DNA of 64,000 bases from M30B19 sp041741535 (GTDB lineage: Bacteria > Planctomycetota > Planctomycetia > Pirellulales > Pirellulaceae), in the NCBI GenBank assembly GCA_041741535.1, contig JBGSJV010000146.1:1-64000 (forward strand), given 5' to 3'. The notes below the pieces were generated by a model. That model was not told where the DNA came from and made no database searches. It worked only from the letters and a program-made list of their open reading frames with translations. Each line of letters opens with the position of its first letter. The stretch's first letter is position 1. The position numbers and the translations under genes are program-made. Shown here piece after piece: positions 11,301 through 18,868 of this stretch.

Positions 11301-12320
11301 GGAATCGATTTGGAATAACACGCCGGGGACCAGGGCCTTGAGTTGTTCGACCAAGACGGTTGGTTGGGGCGAACGATAGCGATACGTTTTGACGACTAGA
11401 TCGGCCGGTCGAGCCGACTCGCGAAGCTTTGCCAACACCGCGTCAATGTCCGCGTGTTGTTTCTCGGTCGCGTAAATAAATAGTTGGTTCGTGGGCTCGT
11501 CTGTGGTGACTCGGATGCCACCGACGGCAGCAGGCAAGAATTCGGCGGTTGACTTGAGACCGAGGTCCGTGATCGTGTAGGTTTTCAGGAACGATGGCGG
11601 TGGTTCGGGTTTGGGTTGTGGCTTGTCCGGAGCCTTGGGCAGTGGGATCGCTTGGATCAAGGCATCGATGGCCGCCATTCGTCCGGCGGTTTCCGTAACC
11701 AGAACTTGGCCGGTCGCGGGCAAAATCTCCAACTTCCCAAGCGGGCCAATCAAGGGTTTGACTTCGGTTTGGACCGTCTCGGCGGGGCGTCCTTTCATCG
11801 GAAAGGCGACCGTGACCAATTCGAAACGACCGCAGGTTGGCAGCTCTTCGATCGTCTTGCGGGGAACCAAATCGTAGGGAATGCCATTCTTGGTATTAAT
11901 CAGGATCAGCAGGGCGTCCTTGCGAACGAGGGTAAATTCCTTGGTCAGGAGCACGCTGTTGAGCAGATCAATCGCTTCCGTGGGCGAATACCCCCGGCTA
12001 TCGCGAAACGTAAATCCGCCTGGCGGAAAATCGTTGATCACCAGAGAGAGTTCCGCCTGTCGAGCGAACCAAGCCAGGACGTCCGGCCAAGGCTGGTCAT
12101 CGAAGTTAAACTTCAGGCCGGCCGGGTCCTGCGCGGTGGTGGATTGATTCTCCGGGTCTTGCTCTTCCGTCGTGGCAAGATTCGCCGAATCGTGGTTTCC
12201 CGAAACGATCGCGGCAAATCCTAATTGGCCTCCAAGCACCAACAAAATCACCAACAAAAGGCGTGGGTGGGTGCAGCGGTTCCAAAATCGAGCTGGGTTT
12301 AATGACTTCAACATCAGCAT
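5337..12320 (-). CDS. Giant secretin N-domain (N1/NolW-like) repeat protein without a secretin barrel
   Basis: About 2327 residues when started at the ATG at 12320, just before a hydrophobic signal segment (RLLLVILLVLGGQLGFAA). The frame is open up to 12389. After the signal comes an N0/STN-like domain (FNFDDQPWPDVLAWFARQA, then GYSPTEAIDLLNSVLL), as in GspD/PilQ N-termini. Then follow about 29 repeats of roughly 65-80 residues plus a partial last one, each of the form [K/R]-x-Y-x-[L/V] ... LVP-x-[A/V]-x-x-x-x-D ... N-x-L-[I/L]-V-x-A-x-x-x-[E/Q]-H-x-x-I-x-x-x-L-x-x-[L/I]. A Ser/Pro-rich linker (about residues 1990-2090) separates the last three. No C-terminal secretin beta-barrel is present. 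N1-type folds mediate ring assembly in secretins, so a large periplasmic scaffold or fibre is possible, but function is inferred only. Confidence 0.85.
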   Translation of the reverse strand: MLMLKSLNPARFWNRCTHPRLLLVILLVLGGQLGFAAIVSGNHDSANLATTEEQDPENQSTTAQDPAGLKFNFDDQPWPDVLAWFARQAELSLVINDFPPGGFTFRDSRGYSPTEAIDLLNSVLLTKEFTLVRKDALLILINTKNGIPYDLVPRKTIEELPTCGRFELVTVAFPMKGRPAETVQTEVKPLIGPLGKLEILPATGQVLVTETAGRMAAIDALIQAIPLPKAPDKPQPKPEPPPSFLKTYTITDLGLKSTAEFLPAAVGGIRVTTDEPTNQLFIYATEKQHADIDAVLAKLRESARPADLVVKTYRYRSPQPTVLVEQLKALVPGVLFQIDSVGTRLIAIGNAQQQETLQQALESIEGPAETNLTLKQYPMARTAHAQALETIQKIVPGVSVTAHSTRPQLLVIATETQHQQIAGVIEQLSEAGIEVDMDDQQLATFTLEHADPTSTTQTLTTLLPEVKFTVDAANRRLLAVLSAEQQDRVQQWLSVIDVAADPAREVTIEVYSVLPAVQQRLTALLTSTLPAVKSTYDATSKQLLVTALPTDHKKLEALLETVNATMPDPIELKTYPLEKSAQAAGLAALQQLVPEVKVTADATNERLIVYATQADHARVAEALQQILTAGLLKPNDEQMLRVYSISHEQHERLEAIKATLPPEFQGLQFLPTPDPSRLMAWGTPTQHLKLDELLSSLQDAPGTQHDRVLAVYPVGQGDPKLVQEVLSKLFPQTDVSVDATGGRVIVWATSAQHVQIKQATEQLASSIDDGWERLLKTYVVREMDLALVVKTVTPLVPELTLSMDSVSNQLIAYGREKDHQKLDELLQQLKTGSRGATREIRVYEAGEQDPVILSTILAGLVPQAKISAQRGAKGLAVWATVDEHTLIQTAVQQLESLETEKRQLKILVTVHTGATTAVQFLRGAAPTGVFFPAADGQSVFAFATEEDLTRVEQIMSELEKKNSQPAQDELRTYRYPAAVIQAAKPLLTTRVPKAQPMTSVVDDQWMVWASAADHVTIEALLKSLSENLPQDTRFRLQLYNLDRVSVVDAQAAITAVVGTVTYLTGQEPRQLRIWTDGVKHARVQELLEQLESQLVSTTEPRPLKVLPIDPRTTVALVYQNLDADLIAQASIVQNVERNALLIRATDEVQLQIEKSVEQFLAALPDGPQRTAKSYQLNHLTPTAAVTLLTTLVPAATYAVDTVNNKVAATALAEQHEAIADALQQIDVATEVEVQTKAYRVPTGYGAALGTTLAPMYPQAKITWDVSGSALIVVARAAEHSEIDRVLREILEGTQDESTTEVYTLGSASPVNALAMIKQVYPRSQGTVDLATNSAVITASPREHEGIKELMTKLESAGQGRQVIAYPIRKTLPTVAQAAIVQAFPRATVSLDTVRDLLVVTTNLTEHEQIQQLIDSLEQGPEKPLLVAKSYALNHLTATATLTLLKTLVPAANYAADIENNKLAVTGTSEQQSQIAATLQEIDVPRTSDLVPRAYRVPPGYGAALGATLAPMYPRAKITSDAYTGATLFVVASEAEHVELDQVIRDIVEGKESESVSQVYRLQTATPASALAIIKQVFPRCQATTDATTGMLVVTASVADHEKIAALVKDLDGAGTNQVVQAYELKRTSLTATQAAIAKVVPRAVLTADAQRGSLIVAASAAEQEQIRGIVAQLESTASTNMLTKAYRLQTGDPRSAENALEVLLPTATFSADAAASVLWATAATEEHEVIQNVIDQLEAADQDSARVQSFRVAGGDADELYSMLQRMYRSDDSVRLSFQESSNAILFVGPAKQELAVKQIVEQWSAMGGEQTGREIKVYDLAELDGDVLVESLELLLERQVPAVDLQVQYTTNRLLAVATAEQHEQIVAAMKELQGESRRLEVFTLQVNTPETIEDAIRQLFLDLPFSASPSVNSSRENQQLFIRASESQLQQIRELLVKLGEPLTETASQSGGPSTGNRGTGNLRVLTSPSAPRLLQQIETLWPQIRPNPLRVVSPNSPSLPSSEEPPRSQELPPTTEPSEKLSSELPNASKSVDELPSPTPTLVGTETRIPTSIQELQDPAPVLIFPGPNELTVASADEEALAILEQLFRILNEQQETAGKVEISGNFTIFQLENAGAEEIAKTVGQLFQQVTAGQGRGRASGNSQNRVSIVADERLNSLIVYGSPVDRRTIESLIRVLDVSDVDRSKVRANEPRIVKVENVLADKIMGVLESVYRTQLRPDQPPRVQIPAGVSVEVALALREVNAVAAAPLLTLEVDQATNSIIVLASERLSLEVESLIQRLDREQKASNTQGFKVIALEKGNTERIEATLRNLIRDYSRRRPQ
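7290..8810 (-). repeat. Internal duplication of a four-repeat block within the giant N1-repeat gene
   Basis: Four consecutive repeats (about 8060-8810: KSYQLNHLTPTAAVTLL, KAYRVPTGYGAALGTTL, EVYTLGSASPVNALAMIKQV, IAYPIRKTLPTVAQAAI) are followed immediately by four that match them in the same order (about 7290-8043: KSYALNHLTATATLTLL, RAYRVPPGYGAALGATL, QVYRLQTATPASALAIIKQV, QAYELKRTSLTATQAAI). Repeats elsewhere in the protein are far more diverged. This indicates a later duplication of about 750 bp. Confidence 0.85.
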
Positions 12321-12906
12321 ACTTACCAAAGAGTGATCGAAGGGACGATCAGGGGGGACGGCCACGAAGCACGGGTCAGACCCATCCAACGGTTGGCCGA
12401 AAAATTAGGCGGGGACGGCACTTTCGGTTCGAAGCCGGGGAAATGCCGTAGCCCTAGAATAGTTCGTAACCAAGGTCGGGTAAAGCGAAGAAGCGGATAC
12501 CGTCCCAAAAACCCAGGTTTAGCCGTGGATTCCGGAAATCCGGAACGTGAAAACACTCTCGGCCGGCAACTGGTTGGTGACCGACACAAAGTACAGGCAT
12601 GGCGGGCCGTAAGTATTCTCGCACTAGCCCAATATTCCTTGACCTGTGTCGGCCAGTTGGGCCTTTCTACGTTCCCCGGGGCCTACGCCCCCGGCAGAGG
12701 CCTGTCGGCCTTTCAGGCCTGAAGCTCGAATGTGTCGAGAATCGTGTGATCTCTAGATGATTTCGTTCATGGGAACGGCGATTTTATGAGCCACGGAGCT
12801 GGAAAAAGACCCTTGTCCGGTTGAGGGGACTCCACTATACTTGGCCCACTCGGCACCGGTCGGATGACTTCGGGGCTGTTGCTATTTGATCCAAATGGGA
12901 TATCCG
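12321..12906. other. Intergenic region with a GC-rich hairpin element
   Basis: A 586-bp gap between divergent genes. Most of it shows nothing coding. From about 12647 to 12723 it holds two GGCC-stem hairpins separated by a CCCCGGGGCC...CCCCCGG segment. The arrangement (TGTCGGCC..GGCC, spacer, CCGGCAGAGGC, CGGCC..GGCC) resembles the interior of the MITE at 27430-27594 read on the other strand. The promoters of both flanking genes should be here but I cannot place them. Confidence 0.5.
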
Positions 12907-13119
12907 ATGACACTTGACAAAAGCCTCAAAGTAAATGCTGGAGCGGTTAAGGACCGCAATGTTTTGACTCGTGCTGAACGAATGGCACAGCGAGTCGCTC
13001 AAGGGACCTGGACCGAAGAATCAACGGTTTTGGGCATGGCCAAAACGCGAGTCAAGAAACTGGCGATGAAGAAAAAGAAGAAGGTCAAGGCCGCTGAAGA
13101 AGAGACCAAGAAGAAGTAG
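12907..13119 (+). CDS. Small basic protein (TIGR04137-like)
   Basis: A 70-residue, lysine-rich protein starting at the ATG at 12907 (MTLDKSLKV). The ATG at 12886 would add seven residues not expected in the family. The core RNVLTRAERMAQRVAQGTW, then VLGMAKTRVKK and a poly-Lys/Glu tail, match the short basic protein family known from Planctomycetes, Verrucomicrobia and Chlamydiae, whose function is not established. The high charge suggests binding to nucleic acid or the ribosome, which is an inference. A likely intrinsic terminator lies about 90 bp downstream at 13205-13239, so it is probably transcribed alone. Confidence 0.82.
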   Translation: MTLDKSLKVNAGAVKDRNVLTRAERMAQRVAQGTWTEESTVLGMAKTRVKKLAMKKKKKVKAAEEETKKK

Positions 13120-13204
13120 TTGCTGGGCCTTTGTGAATCTTGGCTACATTTTCGAGTAGCAACCGGGTTCCAACTCAGGTCAGGTTGGCGAAAAACGCAA
13201 TGTT

Positions 13205-13239
13205 AAGGTCGTTCGAACGAGATTCGAGCGGCCTTTTTT
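13205..13239 (+). terminator. Rho-independent terminator after the small basic protein gene
   Basis: A stem GGTCGTTCGAA / TTCGAGCGGCC (with G-U pairs) is followed by six T residues at 13234-13239. Confidence 0.7.
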
Positions 13240-13583
13240 CGTAGTGTTTTTCTGGCGGCTCGATTTAGCTCGCGACAGGGCCGACGGTTTTGATAGGTCA
13301 GCGTCGCCATAACGGCCAAGGCCACCAAAACGCCCGACAGTCGGGGCGTCCTTACTTTTGATTTAACTCAAATTCAGACGTGCAGTCGCTCGGAACCACT
13401 CGAATGCCACCCGCCGCCTGGTATTCTGTAGCGGTTGTGTGGACCATTAGGGAAAAGTAGCCCATTTCGGGACCTTATTCTGGTGGGCAGCGATCGGGCA
13501 TGGGCGGCGAGATTAGATATACTAAGACAATGAGTGGGGCTCGGATGGGCCTTTTTTTCGTGTCGGACCAGGAAAGCTGCGTC
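13240..13583. other. Intergenic region upstream of the zinc-ribbon protein
   Basis: No gene is seen. A second short inverted repeat (ACGCCCGAC / TCGGGGCGT, 13330-13349) is followed by a T-rich stretch and may be a weak second terminator. The remainder should contain the promoter of the next gene. Confidence 0.4.
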
Positions 13584-14930
13584 ATGTCCAAAGTCAGCGT
13601 TGCGTGTCCCAATTGTTCGGCTCCTTTGACCGTCCCAACCGACGTTTTAGGGCGCAAGATCAAATGCCCCAAATGTTTGGAGGTGGTCCGCTTGCCCGCC
13701 CAAGGTGAATTGCCCGGCGCGACCGCGACCGTCAAACCGAATCCAGCCCCCGTTGCGGGAAGCAAGACCACTCCCACGACGGCTTCCCCAAGTCCGACCA
13801 GTCCGACGCCGACGAACCCAAGTCCGGTTCCAACGAATCCAATTCCAAGTCCGGCCAGTCCCGCGTCCTCCAATCCAAGCCCAGTACCCGCGAGTCCAGC
13901 ACCGGTCAGTCCAGCACCGGTCAGTCCCGCTGCCCCGATCATGGCCAAACCGATCTTGCCGATGGCAACCGTCGTGACTCCCGGAACTCTGCCCGTTATT
14001 TCCAAGACACCTGCCAAAACAGTTCCGACTCCGACGGTCGTTCCAACGGACTCAGCGGCGCCGGCGGCTAGTCCAACGACCAAAGAAGCCCCGCCAAACT
14101 TTAGTGGCCTGGATTCGAAAGTCGCGGCGGATAAACCGCGGATCAAGCTCAAACGCAAGCAAGCGAACCCATGGCCGATGATTCTATTGGCAGTCGGAGC
14201 GCTGGTGGTTTTGGGCCTGATCGTCACGCTCTTGATTCTGTTCCTGCCCAAGGATTTTGTAGGTGGTGGGCCCAGCGTCCCTGAGATTCAATTCGTCAAT
14301 GATTCGCAAACCGAGGTGGGCAAGACGGTTCAGATTCCCATCGCCGTGACTTACCCGAGCAGTTTCTCGGCGGCTGACAAAGAACGCTGGACATTTCAAG
14401 TGTCGCCGGAGAATCCGCCCGGAACGGCCTGGGATGCCGCAACCGGTTTCTTGACTTGGTCACCTGGAGTTAAGGACGCTGGTAAGTCGCATGCCTTGGC
14501 AATGATCATTCAAAACAGCGTCACTCGAGAGACCAATCGCGCGACGTTTCAAGTGCACGTGCCAGCCCTATCGCCAGGTATCATGTCCGCGGTGGCACAG
14601 TTGAACCAAAATCAAGTGGTGTTTACAGCCTCCATTCCGCAGACCAGCGAAGCGATGAAACATCAAGAGACCGTTCCCAATGTGGTCGAGTTCCAGATCG
14701 GCAATGACCGAGTCGATGTGTACGATTATTCGTCGGTGGAAATCGCAACCGCCAAATTAGCGGAACTCGACGACACCAAACTGGAAGAACTGGGTTTGAC
14801 CGCTGCGATGACACCACCACTGCGTTTCATCCAGCGCGACACCGCCATCATGATTGCGTCAACCGCCGCCATCGAAGCGTCGCCAGAAATCAAGAACTGG
14901 TTCGACCCGCCACCACCGCCGACTCCCTAG
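13584..14930 (+). CDS. Zinc-ribbon, Pro-rich, single-pass membrane protein
   Basis: 448 residues from the ATG at 13584, which has AGGAAAG about 9 bases upstream; the frame is open further 5' but without homology. The N-terminus has two CxxC knuckles (CPNC ... CPKC, about residues 8-31), like the finger domains on many planctomycete membrane proteins. About 120 residues of Pro/Ser/Thr-rich low-complexity linker follow, with tandem short repeats at DNA level at about 13780-13930. Then come a basic stop-transfer segment and one membrane helix (MILLAVGALVVLGLIVTLLI, about residues 198-220), and an exported domain with an Ig/cadherin-like pattern (WTFQVSPENPPGTAWDAATG, LTWSPG). Zinc binding on the cytoplasmic side is inferred. 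The function is unknown. Confidence 0.75.
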   Translation: MSKVSVACPNCSAPLTVPTDVLGRKIKCPKCLEVVRLPAQGELPGATATVKPNPAPVAGSKTTPTTASPSPTSPTPTNPSPVPTNPIPSPASPASSNPSPVPASPAPVSPAPVSPAAPIMAKPILPMATVVTPGTLPVISKTPAKTVPTPTVVPTDSAAPAASPTTKEAPPNFSGLDSKVAADKPRIKLKRKQANPWPMILLAVGALVVLGLIVTLLILFLPKDFVGGGPSVPEIQFVNDSQTEVGKTVQIPIAVTYPSSFSAADKERWTFQVSPENPPGTAWDAATGFLTWSPGVKDAGKSHALAMIIQNSVTRETNRATFQVHVPALSPGIMSAVAQLNQNQVVFTASIPQTSEAMKHQETVPNVVEFQIGNDRVDVYDYSSVEIATAKLAELDDTKLEELGLTAAMTPPLRFIQRDTAIMIASTAAIEASPEIKNWFDPPPPPTP

Positions 14931-15139
14931 GCCAAGTCCGTTCCACGAAAGACAGCAACAGGCACATTCCATGTGCCGCGACCATCAAAAAGCTCTCGTT
15001 TTTTTCGCGGATCGGCGGACGGCACAGGGAGTGCGCCTGATACTTATTGAACGGCATTCTTCTTAAACGAAGTTCGTCGTCCATCCTCGCTCCACCGGCG
15101 CTAGCCCGAACAGCTCCGCCTACCAGGCTAAGACTTCGG

Positions 15140-18100
15140 TCATCGAGTCACTTGCGCAGCGGGATCGCCGGGTTGGAGGATTTGGCCGTCCTCGGAAACT
15201 TCTTCGAATTTGATACTGACGCGCTTGCTCACTCCCGAGTCCTGCATGGTCACTCCATACAAGGTTGTTGCTGCCGTCATGGTTTTTTTGCTATGAGTCA
15301 CAATCACGAACCGAGTCCATCCCAAGAATTCTTTTAACACGTCGACAAAACGGCCAATGTTGGCTTCATCGAACGGTGCGTCCACTTCGTCCAGCACACA
15401 AAACGGACTGGGTCGATATTTAAAAATTGCCAACAAGAGACTGACCGCGGTCAAGGCCTTTTCGCCACCACTCAACAAGGAGTTGTTGAACTCCGATTTA
15501 CCAGGAGGCGTGGCGACGATTTCGATGCCCGATTCCAAGATGTCTTCACTTTCATCCAAGATCAAGTCCGCATTGCCGCCACCAAAGGTTTTGCGATAGA
15601 GCAATTGAAAGTTTTGGCGAATCGCCTCCAAGGTTTCTGCAAAAATTCGGCGGCTATCCATGTTGATGCGTTGAATGATCTTGTGCAGGCCATCTTTGGC
15701 GGCCATCAGATCTTGATACTGGGTGTTCAATAGCTCGTAGCGTTGCTCCAAGTCCTCCAGTTCGGCCAAAGCATCCATATTCACCGCACCGATACTGTTG
15801 ATCTTGCGACGAAGCTGTTGAATCTCTTGCTCCACGGTTTCCCGATCGGGCGACACTAGCAAATCGGCGCTGTTCAATCCCAAACTGGAAGCAACGGCCA
15901 CTTCGGTCGACTCGATTTCTCCCTCCGCCGAGGCCGAATCGGAGGCCGTTAGATACTTGGGCACGTACTCCAAAACTTCATCGATTTCCAAACCGTAGTC
16001 GTCGCGCAAACGCTCTAACATCTGCGTCTTTTGCAAGCCGAGCTGATTGTTTTCGCCTTCCAATTCCAATGTGCGATGTTCTTGCCGTTTGATGTTGCTT
16101 TGGTGGGACTCGTACTGCAAGACCATTTGCATACGACGCTGTTCCCACCGATCGCGATCTTCTTTGGCTTGAGCAAGTTGAACCTGCAAATGTTCCCGCT
16201 GCTCGTCCAGTTTTTGTCGCAGTTCCGCCAATTCGGCGATTCGTCGTTGCAGTTCCCCGTGCTCCACCGCGACCGCTTGTAACTCCGCGTGCAGTTCATT
16301 CAACTGCTGATCCCGTTCACTCAAGGCAGCCACGATGGACTCTTGTTGAGTCTGAAACTGTTGCAACTGCTGTTCCAACTTGGCGAAGTGAACCTTGGCC
16401 AGCGTCAATTGTTTCTCGACTTCATGGACTTCAACCTGTGACTCCTTGGCGACCTGTCGAGCGGTCTCCAATTGCTGACTGGCTTCTTGAATGGACTGCA
16501 GCAATGTTTCGTAGCGCTGGTGATCTTCTTTGACCGATTCGTCCAAGGTCAGCAAGCGTTGCTGCTCGGTAGCTTGTTCGGTAGACCATTGATCGCTTAA
16601 TTGCCGAGCCTGCATTTGCTGCGACTCATTGCTGGCCAAGTTGCGGTGCAGTTCTTGCAACTTGCTACTAAGATCTTTTTGCTCTTTGAGCAACGACTGA
16701 TGATTTTGCCGATGACTTTCTAGTTGTCGTTTGAGGTTTTCCAACTCCGTGGCCAAGACGCTCAATCGTTCTTGTCGTCGGGTGATTTGAGTTTCCAGCA
16801 AACGAAGTTCACTGCGCCTTGAGACCAAGTTGCTGTTGGGGGATTTTGCACCGACAATTACTCGACCGTCGGGTTCCAAGATTTCGCCGGCCATCGTTAC
16901 TAGGCGAACGTCGGTAAATCCTTGGCTGCGTAATTCCAAGGCACCAGCCAGATCCGCGACGATCCAGGTACCACCAAGCAGTCGCTCCACAAAGGCTTGG
17001 TAGTTTGGCTTGGCTTGAATAAACTCCATCGCTGGGCCAATGACTTGCGGTCCAGCCGGCAAGCGAGCTTGTGGATTCCCACCCAAACTGACCGGTTCGA
17101 CCAACGAAATCAGCCCGACCCGGCCCGCCAATTTCAGATCTTGGCGCGCGACGGATCGAACCAGACTATCGCCCGTGAGGACGACATGTTGCGCGATGTC
17201 GCCCAACGCCAAATCGATCAGCAAAGCGTGTTGCATTTCGACTTGAATCAAATCAGCGACCAAGCCCACGACCTCTTGATACTTGGCCTGCCCTTGTTTG
17301 GCCGCCGCCAAAACTTGCTTCACGCCGCTGTTGACGCCTTCCAATTGGCTTTCCATTTCGCGAATGACGGCGGACCGTTGTTGATCACCGTTTTGCTCGC
17401 TGCGAAGTTCGCCCTCTTCGACCCGTCGTTGTTCCAAAGTCGTTTGCGTGAGGGTGATGGCGTCGCCCAGTCGCTTCAAATCCGAGTCCTTTAACTCGGC
17501 TTGGCGATTCAGCTCCGCGGCGGCTTGTTGCCATTCGAATTGTTGCTGGCCGAGCGTTTGCAGCCGCCCGGAATAATCGGCCAGGAGGTTCTTACGCTTT
17601 TCCAGTGAATCGCGAATGGCGGTCGCTTCCGTTCGAGAAGCGGCGAGCCGCGAGGCGGCTTGATTGGTCTCCGTTTGCCAAGCCGACAAATGGGTTTGCA
17701 ATTCGTTGGTATGCTGCTCGGAGTCACGACGTTGAAGTTGCAAACTAGTCAACCGTGGCTGCAAAAGTTCCAACTGCGTTCGTAAGTCAAAATAGTTGAC
17801 CTCACAGACCTCTACATCCTTGAGCAGCAACGTCTGTTCGTTGGCCAATTGTTCGCGCCGCTGGCGCCCGCCTTCCCATTGAGCATGCAACCGTTCCAAT
17901 CGCTGTTCCAACTCCGTAACGCGGTGTTGTTTCTCTTGGAACTCGGAGCCCAGGGAAGCCAACTGCTCGCGCAAGTCGGCAAACTGTCGTTGATTATCTT
18001 CGAGCGTGACCTGCGATTGTTGCCCTTGTTCGGCGATTTGTTGCAATTCGGCCTGAGCTTGCGTGGCTTCCGTTTGAGCTTGGGCCAGCGTCTGCTTGAG

Positions 18101-18856
18101 AGCCACGCTTTCGAGCTGCACCTGTTCGAGTCGCTTCTGGAAAAACTCGTAGTCGACTTTAGCCAAATGGGTGCGAAGCAACTTGAGTCGCGTCGACGCT
18201 TGACGATAACGAACCGCTTTCGAGGCTTGGGCCTTGATGCTGCGGTAGCGACTGCCGACCTCTTCGACAATGTCGGCCAAACGAAGTAGATTCTGTTCCA
18301 CGCGAGCCAACCGTCGTTGCGTTTCGACGGACTTGGCTTTGAAACGGCTGATGCCGGCTGCTTCCTCGAAAATCGCGCGGCGGTCCTTAGAGGTCGATTG
18401 CAACATCCGCTCGACCTTGCCTTGCTCGATCAGGCTATAGGCATCGGTCCCCACGCCGGTCCCGCGAAAGAGATCGCGAATATCTCGCAGACGCACCAAG
18501 TCATTATTGATCAAGTACTCGCTTTCGCCACTGCGAAAGACTCGGCGTGTGACGCGGATTTCATCGTGATCGTAGGGGAAGCGTCGATCTTCATTTTCGA
18601 GCACGATGGTCGCTTCGGCGCTGTTGGCCGGTTTGCGACCTTGCGGCCCACCGCTGCCCTTGAAGATCACATCGGCCATGTCTTTGCCGCGGAGACTCTT
18701 GGCCGATTGTTCGCCCAAGACCCACTTCAAGCCGTCGACAATATTGGATTTGCCGCTGCCGTTGGGGCCAACAACCACAGTGATCCCCGGCGGAAAATCG
18801 AATCGTGTTCGATCCGCAAAACTCTTGAATCCAACAAGTTCGAGAGCTTTAAGCAT
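15140..18856 (-). CDS. smc: Chromosome segregation protein SMC
   Basis: A full-length bacterial SMC of 1238 residues; its dimers organise and compact the chromosome with ScpA/ScpB. Visible parts: N-terminal ABC half with Walker A GPNGSGKSNI (about residues 32-41) and the Q-loop region KWVLGEQSAKSLRG; a long coiled coil; the hinge at about 515-690 (GLVADLIQVEMQHALLIDLA onward); a second coiled coil rich in Gln/Leu; and the C-terminal half with signature LLSGGEKALTA and Walker B PFCVLDEVDAPFDE. It begins 12 bp after the stop of the FlgI-like/HEAT gene, so the two probably form an operon. No scpA or scpB is in the window. Confidence 0.97.
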   Translation of the reverse strand: MLKALELVGFKSFADRTRFDFPPGITVVVGPNGSGKSNIVDGLKWVLGEQSAKSLRGKDMADVIFKGSGGPQGRKPANSAEATIVLENEDRRFPYDHDEIRVTRRVFRSGESEYLINNDLVRLRDIRDLFRGTGVGTDAYSLIEQGKVERMLQSTSKDRRAIFEEAAGISRFKAKSVETQRRLARVEQNLLRLADIVEEVGSRYRSIKAQASKAVRYRQASTRLKLLRTHLAKVDYEFFQKRLEQVQLESVALKQTLAQAQTEATQAQAELQQIAEQGQQSQVTLEDNQRQFADLREQLASLGSEFQEKQHRVTELEQRLERLHAQWEGGRQRREQLANEQTLLLKDVEVCEVNYFDLRTQLELLQPRLTSLQLQRRDSEQHTNELQTHLSAWQTETNQAASRLAASRTEATAIRDSLEKRKNLLADYSGRLQTLGQQQFEWQQAAAELNRQAELKDSDLKRLGDAITLTQTTLEQRRVEEGELRSEQNGDQQRSAVIREMESQLEGVNSGVKQVLAAAKQGQAKYQEVVGLVADLIQVEMQHALLIDLALGDIAQHVVLTGDSLVRSVARQDLKLAGRVGLISLVEPVSLGGNPQARLPAGPQVIGPAMEFIQAKPNYQAFVERLLGGTWIVADLAGALELRSQGFTDVRLVTMAGEILEPDGRVIVGAKSPNSNLVSRRSELRLLETQITRRQERLSVLATELENLKRQLESHRQNHQSLLKEQKDLSSKLQELHRNLASNESQQMQARQLSDQWSTEQATEQQRLLTLDESVKEDHQRYETLLQSIQEASQQLETARQVAKESQVEVHEVEKQLTLAKVHFAKLEQQLQQFQTQQESIVAALSERDQQLNELHAELQAVAVEHGELQRRIAELAELRQKLDEQREHLQVQLAQAKEDRDRWEQRRMQMVLQYESHQSNIKRQEHRTLELEGENNQLGLQKTQMLERLRDDYGLEIDEVLEYVPKYLTASDSASAEGEIESTEVAVASSLGLNSADLLVSPDRETVEQEIQQLRRKINSIGAVNMDALAELEDLEQRYELLNTQYQDLMAAKDGLHKIIQRINMDSRRIFAETLEAIRQNFQLLYRKTFGGGNADLILDESEDILESGIEIVATPPGKSEFNNSLLSGGEKALTAVSLLLAIFKYRPSPFCVLDEVDAPFDEANIGRFVDVLKEFLGWTRFVIVTHSKKTMTAATTLYGVTMQDSGVSKRVSIKFEEVSEDGQILQPGDPAAQVTR

Positions 18857-18868
18857 GGGGTCCGTGCG

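Noticed and set aside
12333..12722. 129-codon frame upstream of the small basic protein
   Set aside because: It runs through the hairpin element and its translation resembles no protein.
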